NCBI GenBank assembly: GCA_026182355.1
Contig: JAPFBL010001617.1
Span: forward strand, 5,191,001 to 5,255,000
Reading direction: 5' to 3'
From: Hermatobates lingyangjiaoensis
Taxonomy: Eukaryota > Arthropoda > Insecta > Hemiptera > Hermatobatidae
Length of the DNA: 64,000 nucleotides
Both the position numbers and the translations under genes were made by a program. Below, piece after piece: positions 46,146 to 57,496 of the stretch. The notes beneath the pieces are model-generated. The model saw only the letters and a list, made by a program, of their open reading frames with translations. It searched no databases and was not told where the DNA came from. Every line of letters starts with the position of its first letter. The stretch's first letter is position 1.

Positions 46146-47645
46146 CTTGACAGCAGAACCTGGTATATTCCTATTAAAATCCAAGACTCATATAGAATAG
46201 AGAACTACCATACGTATATACACTCAATTAATATTATAACTCTCCAGACAGAAGTCAACAAAATGGACAAAATAATTAACAATATACTATCAAATACGAC
46301 AAGACACGACATTGACACCCTACAGAAACATATGAATTATATTAGAAACAAATTAGACTACATATTAATTTACAGAATTTTACCTCCTACTAGAATTAAG
46401 AGAGGATTAATAAATAGCCTAGGCACAGTCATTTCTTGATTAACTGGAAACTTGGACGCCCAAGATAAAGAGCATTATGATAAAGTAATTACCAAAATAG
46501 AATCAAACTCATATCACTTAGGCCACAATGTGGAAAATCAGGTAATGACAAACAAGAAACTAATTGGAGATTTTAGTAAAGATGTTCAAATCATACAGCA
46601 TAATACGGAAAGAATTTCAAATATCCTTTCCAACAGTATTAACAGAGAATTACAATTCGAAAAAAATATACTCTTATATTATCTAGTCTAATGTATGTCA
46701 TTAATAAAGTAAATGATATTATTGCCTCATTAGAATTTTGTAAAGTAGGTATATTACATAATAGTATAATTAATTTAAATGAATTAAAATAAACTGATAA
46801 AATCAACTTAATATCTGATGTAGCCGAAGTTCTTTGGCAGACAGGGAAAGTGGACTGCTCTATAAGGAGACCATTTATTCATTACTTTGTACATTTACCT
46901 CTTAAAACCCCTGCCACAGAAACTTACTTCTTATTGTCATATCCATACAAAAATGTAAAAAGTCAAATGAAAACTTTAAATATACATCCTTCTTTTGTAA
47001 TAAAAGATACAGAATTGTATACCGCAATTTGTAAATTAATTTTAAATAACTACTATTGTAAAGAGACTGTTAAAATAAATAACCTATGTATTCATGACTT
47101 AGTTTTAAGCGATTCTAACAAAAACTGTGTAGATTAAGAGCTTTCTAATGTCAACTAAAGTTTAGATATGTTAATATTATAGATGAATATCTCTTACGTG
47201 ACATATCTCACTTCACTATATTAACAATTGGTAACCCAAAACTACAACATTACTCAAATTAGAAGATTCCGAAAAATTAAATAACGTAAAAACAGTTCAT
47301 CGCTATATAGAGAGCAAACCTTTAAAATTAACATTTGGAGAAGCAACGAAATTTATGTCTATTAATGTATCATTTGAAAAGATACAACAAACAAATACAG
47401 ATATGAAGCTATTGGAAATGTTAGAAGAAACTAAGCCAGAAGAGTTGACTTATATTTATATATGTTTATTAATGGTCTTAATTTTTATATCTGTGAACAT
47501 AGGCGTCAAAATTATTATAAAGGCAAAATGTTTTAAAAAAGGAATTCAACTCTGCAACTCAACCCTGATGAAGTACCTCCGGAGGGCATCAGCCAACGGC
47601 CAGCCGTTGGAAATTCAGTCCCGCCCGAATACATATGACCAATAG
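46146..47645 (+). pseudogene. Errantivirus env-like (fusion glycoprotein) remnant
   Basis: Downstream of integrase, several frames together resemble an insect errantivirus Env of the baculovirus-F type. There is a basic furin-like site (RIKR, near 46400), directly followed by a glycine-rich hydrophobic segment as in fusion peptides. Helical amphipathic stretches rich in Asn and Ile follow (46452-46691), then a Cys-containing ectodomain (46850-47137). Near the end (about 47445-47520) there is one strong hydrophobic segment with a following basic tail, as expected for a membrane anchor. Stops near 46438, 46689, 46790 and 47137 and at least one shift disable it. No functional envelope can be made. 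Confidence 0.7.
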
Positions 47646-48010
47646 TCTCTAAGAGACTGATAGTTTCGCTGGGGCAGAAGAAAGTCTTAAAAAAGACAAG
47701 CACAAAGCCAGAAGAAGAAAAGATCACTCGGAACCAAGCCCCTAGACCAGCGCGCGACTGAATGGGCTAGCCACCAGCGGACACCAGCCCAGACAGGGAC
47801 CGAGGTAGCAGCTAAAGCCACTGTTGTGCCCACAGCGAATGTTACCTTTTAACTACAAGGCCGGACGGCCCCCTGACCAGCGCGCAAACAGGCAGGTTTG
47901 CTAACTCCGGACGCCGGAGCAGGCAAGTACACCGCTTAGGTTGTGCCTTTCTTAGTTCAAGCCATTATTTAGGCATGTTAAGCCCCCCCACCACGACAAG
48001 GTGAAGGCAC
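47646..48010. other. GC-rich segment after env; possible LTR or other element
   Basis: GC content is far higher than in the surroundings. It opens with the palindrome AGTCTCTAAGAGACT (47645-47659) and ends with a hairpin made of C7 and G7 runs around 'accacgacaaggtgaaggc' (about 47983-48018). It lies where the 3' LTR of the provirus should be, but no second copy is present in the window to prove that. On the minus strand the end reads 'cgtgccttcaccttgtcgtg', reminiscent of 5' leaders of some invertebrate LINEs (from memory, uncertain). The two readings cannot be separated here. Confidence 0.45.
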
Positions 48011-48018
48011 GTCGGGGG

Positions 48019-48950
48019 GGAAGGTATTTCATCTAGTTTTCTTAACGTATTTTAATGTGTCCATAGCTACTTGAAATTTAGAATTATCTACCCGCCTTAC
48101 GACAATATGTGGATGCTCTCTGGGTTCTTTGGCAACTACTTTGAATTTGATAGTCATTTTGCATTTGGTTTAGGACCCTTGTGTTTCTTTAGTCTTCAGT
48201 AGATCTTGAAGTTCCTGGTTCATAGTAATGATTTTTTGTATTTCAATAATTGGGATTGAGTTACATAGCTTTTAAAATCCCACTATTTTTGGTATAGAAA
48301 TATTCCTACAAGCCTTTCTCAGAAAACAATAAACATAATCAAAGATTCCATTCTTCCAGTTCCATGGTGAATTTCCATGGTGGACCAATAATATGAAAAG
48401 TATTTTCAGAAAACAACCATCACTTTCATGTGTGTACGGCTGATCAAGACTCATACAAATCATTTTCTTTATAATGTTAATTGTGAATTCGATTTGTTCA
48501 GCATCGAAATAGTTACCTAAGCGTTAGTGGTTAGTTAGCGTTTTGAGCCCATTAATAAAATCTCAGGCAGTCATTTTAAAAATAAAATAGATTTAATCAG
48601 TAAATGAAAGAGCATCGATAGTAATGAAGAATAGGCCTTGATTAGTTTGGAGACAAAGTCCCTTTACTAATTACTACTAAAGCCCCTTTTTACATCTACC
48701 TGACATTCAAGCTTCTTTCAGGAGGAACTGTTTAAATATTCCTTCCCCCGACCTGCCACTACTATAATCCAAGAAAATAAATCACGTGCCCTTGATAGTC
48801 ATTTAATATTTATAAAAACAATTTTGGTATTTGGATGTGTGTTTGTTTATTTTTCTCTCCTCGATAATTAGTAAGATTTATTTAAAGCAAAATGTTAAGA
48901 TCAATTATAACTAACCAACTTATAAAATTCGGATATATTACGATATGTTA
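48019..48950. other. No recognised gene
   Basis: A minus-strand frame near 48050-48230 has a basic, coding-like composition but no recognised motif. The remainder is AT-rich. Confidence 0.4.
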
Positions 48951-49560
48951 TGCTTCTATCCCAAATCAATTAATAAAACTGCCTTACATACAAAATTAAA
49001 TTCATTAGTGCGAATAATCCAATTCACAATGAAAGAGTAAGTAATTGTCCTTCTTTCATGTCCTCATCCATAGATTCCCTTAAAAATTATGATTGAATAT
49101 ATATTGGAAACCAATCAATACCCTTGCTAGTATCCACTTTTATTCTGTTCATCCCAAAACTGTTAGATTATTAGTTTTGACATATGGTACATGATTTTGA
49201 GGGTGTTAAGAATTCGCCCCTCTGAATTCTTTAATGGTGAAATTAAAATGTTTGTATTACCTTATTCTTTTCTACCGTCTTATATTGGCAATGCCTTAAA
49301 ATGTGCTAAAATTAATGCTCTGCAATGTAGTGGTGGAAGCTCGTTTAATGTCAATTGGTATAGTTTTCCATATCATGATTCCCTTACTAGGCTTGCTTAC
49401 AATCTTTACCTTAATGTAGTTTTTCTAATGTTAATAATGTAGATAATATGTTAATTAAGAACTCTCTTAAAAAACTGGAAATAGTGTTATTCACAATATT
49501 CTTTGTAAATATGGTCATAAAATATACACAGGTAAACTGGTAAGTGATAAAAACTGCATG
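48950..49560 (+). pseudogene. Penelope-like RT C-terminus and endonuclease start
   Basis: Across several frames the order is that of the RT-endonuclease junction of Penelope-like proteins. There is a decayed RT thumb region (about 48960-49150), then ALKCAKINALQCSGG and IPYHDSLTRLAYNL-type sequence. Next come NNVDNMLIKNSL (about 49425-49465) and HNILCKYGHKIYTGK (about 49490-49535), which matches the C-x2-C/YIG entry of the GIY-YIG domain. Similar endonuclease sequence is clearer at 23087-23383. The element ends soon after the domain entry, and frameshifts are frequent. Confidence 0.5.
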
Positions 49561-50619
49561 TTACAACCTAAATAATTATTCTGGTTCGAAACAGGCAAAA
49601 TCAGGGTGTTCCATTTCAGGAGTACACACATTTAGATAACTAATAATTAGTTGCTGAAAAAACTAAAGATGTCAACAATGATATTAATTTTCTTATTTTG
49701 TGTTGAATAAAGGAAATTTAAAACGGAATGGATGTAATTTATTACAAACAATCTATGAAAATTGTTATATAACTAAGTATTAAAAATAAAACATTATTCC
49801 TTATCTTTATTGTTTGACAGTATAAAGGCTTTAAAATATTCAATATCTAATAACAGACTAATAAAGCTACTGTTTCATGTCCTAATTTAATTAATTTTTC
49901 TGGCTATCGCACAATTTTATCTGAATTGCAAGGCTAAGGTGGCTTGAGGAACAGTTGCAGGCACGTTAGGCAAATGGACTCAAGGCCACTCGCAAAAACG
50001 TTTAAGGTTTCATAAAAACGTACACATCTCTAGCTCCTCCGAGGAGCAATAGCTGGGTCGATGGTCTTAAAAGCTTTTACAAAAATTGCCCGGGTTAGAG
50101 GGCGACATAAAACCGTATACCTGTCTCCGTCATGCCCCCTTGTTTCCATCTTGCTCCGCTCTCGACGAGATGACTTCCCCTCCTGATGGACATAACCTTC
50201 CCCTTTCTCAGGCTACGGCCCAATTGAATACCATACTTCTAATAGTATGCACTACCTATAAACTTCTCTTTACGCCAACCGACTATTCATATTCATAACT
50301 GCATTAAAGAAGCAAAATAAATGAAAGTAAAATCCTTTGGTTATCAATTACAACCTGATTTTATATAAAGTACTAAACCACTTAATTCTAATACAGATGG
50401 CAAACAAATTCCAAACATATATTTATCAAAAAATTACAATTATAGAGCTAGCAATGCACAGACAAAAACATTTTATGGTTGTGAAGCATTTCATTCCATG
50501 ATTTCTTATAAACCACTTGCTTGATGTAAGTGTCTCTTCACAGGAATTATCCATGAAATACTAAAAAAAAAGAATAACTAGACAATACACCAACAATTAT
50601 TAGCACATAAACCAAAATA
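49561..50619. other. No recognised gene; GC-richer patch at 49930-50290
   Basis: An AT-rich stretch with one patch of more even composition. A 70-codon frame at 50086-50298 has no motif and is not called. Confidence 0.4.
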
Positions 50620-51500
50620 GAGGAGTTATGTTTGTTGACAAATATCCAGTTTATTCACTATTCTAGTCTAATAGTTCATATTAATAATTTTCAAAAATTA
50701 GAAGCTCCCAACAATAAAAGTTTTAAATTATACTGAATAGCTGGCTTTGACTTTGACTTGAGGATGTAAAACTGGCTAATTACTAATATACTTTTCCTCA
50801 ATATACATTCACAACATTATAACAGAGTACAGCACGCACGAAATAACACTTGCTCAGAGTAAATTGGTATATATGATTTTTGACAAAGGGAAAGAAAAGT
50901 AATTTTATTAAATACTAGGAAGCTATAAATTTCCCAGTATAATAATTCTATAAAGCACCAAAAATGTAAAACATAATTCAAAATGGAAAACATTTGAAGA
51001 AAAATAAATGTAATTTTCCTACATCTTAAATTGAAAATAATTTTAAAGCAATATATTTCCTTCGATTTTTCTGATGTTTTTCAGAAAAAATAGGAGTATT
51101 TTTTTGTTTTAAATGGGAAAATTTGTCTCAAATATTCCATGTAGAAGGAGGTCAGGTAAAGTGTGTAAGACATCCTCTGGCTACTGGAACAAAAGTGTTC
51201 TCCTGTAAGAGATTATTTCGTAACACGAAATCTACCTTTTCGCTTTTCGAAAATGCTATTACTGCTGTAGTTATGCTAATGATATTATATGCATCAGTAG
51301 TGTGATATACAAAAGTAAGCATATATATTATTAAGTCAATCAATCACTATCTGTACGACCTACAGAAATGAAAGACTAATAAACATCTCCCATTTAGACA
51401 TTTATATGATACTTAAATAGAACATTGTATATTATATACCCAAGAAGTATGATATTATGGTTACTTATAGTAAAGTTGAGTGTAGGCCACTCCAGATTTT
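50620..51500 (+). repeat. Family B repeat, 3' half
   Basis: It matches 16425-17304 from 'atgtttgttgacaaatatcc' to the terminus 'ggccactccagat'. It includes 'aattctataaagcacc', the 'gaaggaggtca' word and the TTACTTATAGTAAAG palindrome at about 51460-51474. The 5' half with the microsatellite is missing. Confidence 0.85.
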
Positions 51501-53104
51501 GTCTTATGTGGAAATGAATGGAATACATCTTCAAGCCTTCTCAAATTTTAGAGTGGACAGTGCAAACTCTACAAATACTGGTGTGACGAATAACAATAAT
51601 CCTGAGGGCAGTAAATTCTATTACTGACCTAATTTATATTAGGCAGCTCGTTGTCTAATAGCCGATCGCCAATAAGACTGTGACCGTGTTAAAAAAAATT
51701 TTCATTGATTTAGACGTATACACTGTCTAAAAAATACATCCACATAGAGCTAGCTCTTCACGAGGTGATTAACTTAACCAATTTGGTTCATGAGTAGCGA
51801 CACATTAATGTATGACTTTAATTGACGTTTGTGAAAAAAAGCTTTCCAGGTTGCTCAATAAAAGATGACATTATATGTACTTTGTACATTTAATATTTAT
51901 TAAAAAAAACACAATTCTTTTACATTGTCAATCACCTGAATCAATTCGGATCAAATTTCAAACTTATTGTCTATATTTTACTCTCTTTTGTTTCATATCC
52001 GCACCAACCTGATCAGAGTCTTCAAAATTAAATACATCCCTATTCTAGAATAGTTTTCTAAGCTCTTGACTCTGAATGACAATATCTATGCTGAGAGCAC
52101 CCTACAGATATTAAATGCCAACGAAAAAGCCAGAAGCACAACGATTTTAATCAAAATTGTGTGGGAGATTTTCATCAATCCGCAAAAAATAAAGGAAGTT
52201 TGACCATACAAAGTGCCCTATAAAAAAGTGCAATATTGCTGCCGAGCTTCCTATACAGATCAGCGCTAACAGAAACTTAAATATGAAACTTAGTGATTAT
52301 AACTCACTTGGTTTCTAAGATATTCATCTCTCTCTCTCACACTCTCTCTCTCTCACTCGTTCACTCACTCACGTACACACATACACACCAATTGCAAAAC
52401 CTACGTAAACTTCCAGTTCTTCCACCTCAAACTCTTTTAGCATAATAATTTATAGGCACATAAATAACCTACTAGTCATTTTGCTTAAACATTTGCAGTG
52501 CATTATTTGCAACTGTAGGAAGAAGATAGGAAGGAGATAGCAGAGTTTATTTTATAATCTCTTGGTTTCCATTAGTACGCCTGATGAAAAATCTTGCTAA
52601 CTTGTTTTGGTATTTTTTCATTCGAGGAGTAACTAATATTCGCCACACCCCTCCCTGCTTCTGCCCAATAACCAGCGTAGATATTTCTTCTACTCTCTGC
52701 CCTAAAAAACAAAGGTTAATAAGCGGAGTCATCAAACAATACTCAAGTTTTTCAATAGTTTGACCAATGACTTGTTCATTTGTATAAATTTTGACAAATA
52801 TAATAAATTCTTTGATTATTTATTCAAATGCGTTATCAGTATTTACAATTTTCAAGGTAATATTTTTTACAATGTAATTATCACTTTTTAGTAATTAAAA
52901 CTGAAACGAAATTACTTCACAAGTCGGTACTTTGGAAACAAAAGGTTATTTATTACTGCATTATAAAATAAACCCCATAAACAAAAAAGCATTAAGTGTA
53001 TCAAATAAACCACAACATCAGAAGTAGTTTTAAAGCTCTATGTCACTTCATTGTAATTAATAAAAAAAAGGACAGTAAAAATTGTATTAATTTAATGGTT
53101 TTAT
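51501..53104. other. No recognised gene; TC/CA microsatellite at 52325-52388
   Basis: A mixed CT/CA run lies at 52325-52388. The segment at about 51960-52330 is less AT-rich and looks like a decayed coding region, but no family could be named. Confidence 0.4.
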
Positions 53105-53935
53105 TACTTTGTTATCATTAAAGTATAGTAATCATAAAAAGTTTCGATATCAAAATTTTGACAGATTACATCTTTTGAGGCTCCACCGTCTTTTTAGACG
53201 TTTTTTCGATGATAGTTGTATGTATGGGTAAAAGTTTGTGGACACGCAACAAGCCGTTTGACCCACCAAATTCATATTTTACACGAAAATGGGGCATATA
53301 GTGCTGATGAGCTCTATTGTTTTTTTAGGCAATGTTACATAATGAAACAGTCAATTTTCTTACCAAAATGTGTTTTAGTCCACATTTTTTTTTCTCTTAA
53401 ACTACTAGCTCTAGAGTGTTGAAATTTTTGAATTATTATGCAACTGGCAATGGCATTAGCAGAAACAAAGAGTAAAATTTTTAAATAACCGGAATGGTCG
53501 TTTTTTCTATAAAATGTAAAATTTTTGAGTTATGACTAATTCTGAAAGTTTATGGCTGCTATAAAAGTCACACCGTTCGACAGATCGTAATGAAATAATA
53601 CCAAAAAATGGCTTTTCTTTTTCTTTTCTTTTTTTTTGTAAGTGCATCGTTTACTAGGACATAAATGACATATTTTGATAGAATGAGCTGAATATCTTTT
53701 TATTGAAATTACAAGGACGAAAATGGGCGTTATAGTATATTTTATTATTTTAGAATATGTTTTTAACCTAAACGGCTAACCATAGAAAAAAAAAATTTGT
53801 CGAAAAAATCAACCAAAAATTAGTAATCTAAAAAAAATGTAATCACTGTAAAGAGCAGTACAGCTATAAAATATGAAAACTCAATTTGGAATAATGGATT
53901 ACCTGCTGTAATTACCCTCCTACAAATTACCTTCT
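53105..53935 (+). repeat. Family B repeat, diverged 5' half
   Basis: It follows 15282-16090 in order ('aagtatagtaatcat', 'attttgacagattacat', 'ttttgaggctcc', 'gatgat', 'attttacacgaaaatgggg', then the 'ggattacctgctgtaat' word) but is more diverged than other copies. It has no TG microsatellite at the expected place, only 'gttgtatgtatggg'. Confidence 0.7.
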
Positions 53936-54374
53936 TTTTTCCCTCACATCGGACTTTGATGCGCCCGTTGTGTCTTAACATACTCGTATTCACCTTCGTA
54001 CTGCTTTACTCAAACCAATGCCCTCCCTGCTCCTTAAGTCCCTAAATAAATCGAGTGCTCAATTAATTTGCTAATTCACAGATTGACCATAGTTGTGAAA
54101 TGAGTTTGTGATAAATTTGTTTATATTAACATAAAAGATTTTTTTTAACAAAACCCACATAATGATTATAATGATAATATTAGAGCCTCAGAAAGTAAAT
54201 TTTAAGTTGTTTGTGATAATACTTCTACTATTTTCACTCCACATCCTCAAACATTGAACAAACATAAAATATATTATTTTATTAACAATAGTTCATAACC
54301 TCAGAATATAATACGAATAATATTACATTAAAAAAAACAATGGCTCCACCTATAGTAATATAAAAATGTTAGGA
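53936..54374. other. No recognised gene
   Basis: No coding, RNA or repeat could be identified. Confidence 0.45.
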
Positions 54375-55890
54375 AATAAAAATCTTCATAGAGGACAATA
54401 TACCTATCATAAGGGCAGATGGACAGAAGCTGTTCCACAAATTTTGTTTGACGAAATAGGAAAATCGAGAAGTTTTAAAAGAATAACTTTGACTTGCCTG
54501 TTGAATATGGAAGGAGCTCATGATAGAAGCCTTCAAATGGATTAATTAGTGCTAATGTATAGATGAATTATCCATAAATTATAGAATAGATTACAGTAAT
54601 CTTATTGTGTGACCAGCCACCTACTAGCTGACAGTTTAAGGACTACCATACTTAGGGGTTGGATACTCTTAGGGGTTGGGTCTTCCCCCTCCGAGGAGGG
54701 AATTTCCCGTTACCCCGAGATCAGGGGTTACATGATAGTTATTTTGGCCCATCAGGGCCCAATTATGGGGCGTCCTGGTACCATAGTAAGACTGAGAAAT
54801 GGAGAGATTAAAATCTCTCGTTGGCTAAAAGCCACCTGGACGGTGTAAGTTCCAGACGGAGTAGATCCATAGGTCTCTCTTTCAAATATATAAGGGCACG
54901 AGATAGGTATTTGTCCCCATTCGTCCTCACTCTGAGTAGCCCATGAAACTTTCTGAAGAAAGCCAAAGCGTCTGTTAAAACAACTACCAGTATTCGAGCC
55001 CACTTAGCTGTGATCATGGCCTGTTCCTATTGGTCAAGGTTTGGCACTCTAGCTCCCCGGTATGCTAAGCAGGCATCCGCCCGAGAAGTTACTGCTTCTC
55101 ACACAGCAACCACAAGGGTCTACCCAACCTGGATGAGAACCAACAGCCACTACGAGTCCATCCTCAGTTGGCGGGATGGAGAGAGAACCTCTCCATGGGC
55201 CCCCGCAGTACTGACTTATTTTAAGAGTTTCGGATCAAACTCCGGACCAATGGTCCGGACCTTCTCAGCTGTAGGTAGGGTCAGTAACCCTTGTAGCCCC
55301 CGGTTCGAAGAACAACGTGGAAAATTAAGCCAATGCAACCTGTGGTATAGCTGCATGGCCCCACTAGGGGAGGAGACAGTAATCTTATAGAAGGATAATT
55401 AGTGTAGGTTTTGGATCTGCTATAACTAAAATTGTAAACACTAAAAACTGTTCTCAGGGAGGTCTGCTATCACTTTCATTGTAGTGATTAGTTGCAGATG
55501 ACCAACTGGATACTTTGTTATGATGTGATATGCAAGGATATGCAAATAATTTTGTTATTAGAAGAGGAATACTTGATGGTACTGCCTTTCAGCAGCATGT
55601 TCCCCAAATTGTTGAAAGATGGGTAATGGAGAAAGGTTTGATACAAATCCCATAAAATCTGTCCTTATACCTTTTCCAAGGAGAAAAAAAAAGATTAGTC
55701 TAGAACTATCAAAAATACGGATAGACAAAAATTTAAAAATGCAAGTAGAATATCTATCAAAAGTTTGTGTTTTAACCATTTCTTACGCAAGTTCTAATTA
55801 ATATCATACAAAGAATGCATGAAGCCTCTGTCTAAAAAAGACGGAAACTTTTGAGCACATTCAACCCGAATCCGAGACAGTGGTCTTGAA
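54375..55890 (+). pseudogene. Non-LTR retrotransposon RT remnant split by a 770-bp insertion
   Basis: Before the insertion the sequence reads HRGQYTYHKGRWTEAVPQIL, then a LLNMEGAHD word. This corresponds to the QY-x-GRSTE...FLDIEGAFD region of jockey/R1-like reverse transcriptases. After the insertion it reads NCSQGGLLSLSL (family QGGVLSPLLW), then a GYANNFVI word where the catalytic YADD belongs. It continues with EKGLDTNPIKSVLIPF (family KGLxxNPxKT). Stops and shifts show decay. The second pair of catalytic Asp appears changed to Asn-Asn in this copy. The similarity continues to about 55780 and fades. Confidence 0.75.
54606..55375. mobile_element. 770-bp GC-rich insertion with 13-bp target duplication
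   Basis: An exact 13-bp direct repeat, ACAGTAATCTTAT, flanks the insert (54593-54605 and 55376-55388), and the RT homology is continuous once it is removed. The insert is much GC-richer than its surroundings. It contains a TATATAAGG box near 54886 and a tandem 'cttaggggttgg' near the left end. It has open frames up to 126 codons (55010-55390) without a recognised motif. A 13-bp duplication suits a non-LTR or SINE-like retroposon; no poly(A) tail is seen on either strand. Confidence 0.8.
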
Positions 55891-55914
55891 GAGGACAAAA
55901 ATGTTTCGCAAATC

Positions 55915-56055
55915 ATAATTCAAACCAATAGAAGTTAGGGATACTTCTTTGAGGACAATTATAAGTTCTTTATAGATCTTGAAATCTTAAGTTAATTTAG
56001 ATATAACAATAGGATGCACTTTATGATAACTATGACCTCAGAGTACAAGAGTCAG
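55915..56055 (+). repeat. Repeat related to 18345-18490
   Basis: It is the same block as 18345-18490 in opposite orientation, with words 'accaatagaagtt', 'gaggacaattataa', 'aggatgca' and 'aagagtc'. Lying just beyond the RT remnant, it may be the 3' untranslated region of that element. Confidence 0.5.
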
Positions 56056-56099
56056 ACCCTCAGTTTACTAATAGTACTAACAAAGTAGGCAAGTATTAT

Positions 56100-56142
56100 A
56101 TTTACTTATAGTAAAGTCGAGTACGAGCCACTCCAGATTTTT
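56100..56142 (+). repeat. Family B 3' terminus only
   Basis: The isolated terminal segment starts with TTTACTTATAGTAAAG and ends GAGCCACTCCAGATTTT, without the body. Confidence 0.75.
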
Positions 56143-56389
56143 TTGTTTTTGCCAAATCAAATATTCTTATGCATCAATATTAAATGTAGCGTAAATATAT
56201 AAATGTTTTCACCATCAACAAACATGTTTGTATAGAATAATTAGAAATTTCTCATTTATTTGAGTCTGAGATATTCATTATCGGTAAATGTGTCTTGATA
56301 CTTTTTTCAATGTGTTTTGAATACGAGTATATTATGCAAGGTTAATTATTTTCCCGATATTTCTTTTCAAAGATAATAAAGTCAAGTAT

Positions 56390-57496
56390 TAAAACAGTGC
56401 TGAAATTCCAGTGTTATTTCCTGGCAGTCTGTGCTAGATGCTCGGGCCCACTCTCTATGAGCAATTCTTACCTGTTCATTAATTTTATATAATCGTGTCG
56501 GGCAGAAGTCTGAGAACACAGTCAGGAATAGTACTTCAACTATTCAATTCTTACATCAGTCTTTTCAATGTCCCCCTTTAAAGACAGTTTGACCAGTTAA
56601 TCCCTTTGACACTAAATACCTAACGTATGTAGTTAATTAATTTTAGTTTGAAAAATGTTCTTTCAAGCTATCTCAGTTGCCTCTCTGAGAGTCAAGGACC
56701 TCTGTACTACCTTCACTAACTTTTCCAGTTATCTTTTAGAGCCATAAGAAAAACATAAATTTTGAATAAAAGAAACTGATTTTTTTAAACTCATTATAGC
56801 AGTACTCTTTGAATTTATGTATCAATATTCTACTTACTGACTTTGATATCAGATAAATTCCGTTCGTCTTTTGTCATATATCAGTTATGGTAATTAAACG
56901 GAATGTAGGAACCTGATTTCCATTACTATAGGGGCACTAAATGTACATAGTATGCTGTATATACAAGGAAATATTTATATCTTTACTAGGACTGGTTTCA
57001 AGTCAACAACTACTTCTCCGACAGGGATAAAAAAAGGAAAAAATTGTATCTAATCTCGGCTGGTTGGGGAACTCCCATGAAGGTACTCATCTGTTTGTTT
57101 GTGAAGAGTTGTCATATGTCTCTTATATTAGTGACGAAGACAAACATGATTAGAGTGGACTGTTCAACAGACATTGTGCTGCCCAAAAAAGATGAGCATT
57201 TTTTCTGACAGCCGCTTTTTTATGAGGAAACTAAGTTGCTCATAGAAGAATTTTTCTCACAGAGATGTAAACCGTTAAAAGTGTTTTCTTTTTTTATTTA
57301 GATAATTTAAGTAGGTATCAACAAAAGATGATTGGAAAAATCAGTGGAGTACAATGGTTCTTAGGATAGGAGAGGCCACCGAGATAGCTTGAAAGAACAT
57401 TTGTCGAACAAAAATTAATTAACAACAAACCTTAGGTATTTTGCGGACATCCAGCGCAGACTGAAATAAGACAAAAAATAAAACAGTGCTGAAATT
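56390..57496. mobile_element. Inverted-repeat element between 18-bp direct repeats
   Basis: An exact 18-bp direct repeat, taaaacagtgctgaaatt, lies at 56390-56407 and 57479-57496. Inside, 56614-56685 and 57370-57441 are reverse complements at 64 of 72 positions. A further related inverted word (gtctgtgctagatg against gtctgcgctggatg) lies at 56427-56440 and near 57450-57463. About 170 bp separates the two blocks on the left only. The interior has no recognised coding. It may be a TIR element, but 18 bp is longer than known DNA-transposon target duplications. Confidence 0.6.

Larger units (their letters stand above)
41840..47645 (+). mobile_element. 5'-truncated errantivirus-like (Ty3/gypsy with env) provirus
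   Basis: The order protease, reverse transcriptase, RNase H, integrase (zinc-binding, core, C-terminal), env is that of insect errantiviruses. Gag and the 5' LTR are absent: a stop lies just before 41889, and jockey-like sequence lies upstream. At least three frames, several stops, a lost integrase segment and a nested hAT element disable it. No LTR pair can be defined. The coding strand is AT-rich like the surroundings. The breaks suggest an old, inactive copy. Confidence 0.85.

Noticed and set aside
55290..55330. tRNA-like B box (GGTTCGAAGAA) near 55306
   Set aside because: No matching A box at the right distance and no cloverleaf could be drawn.
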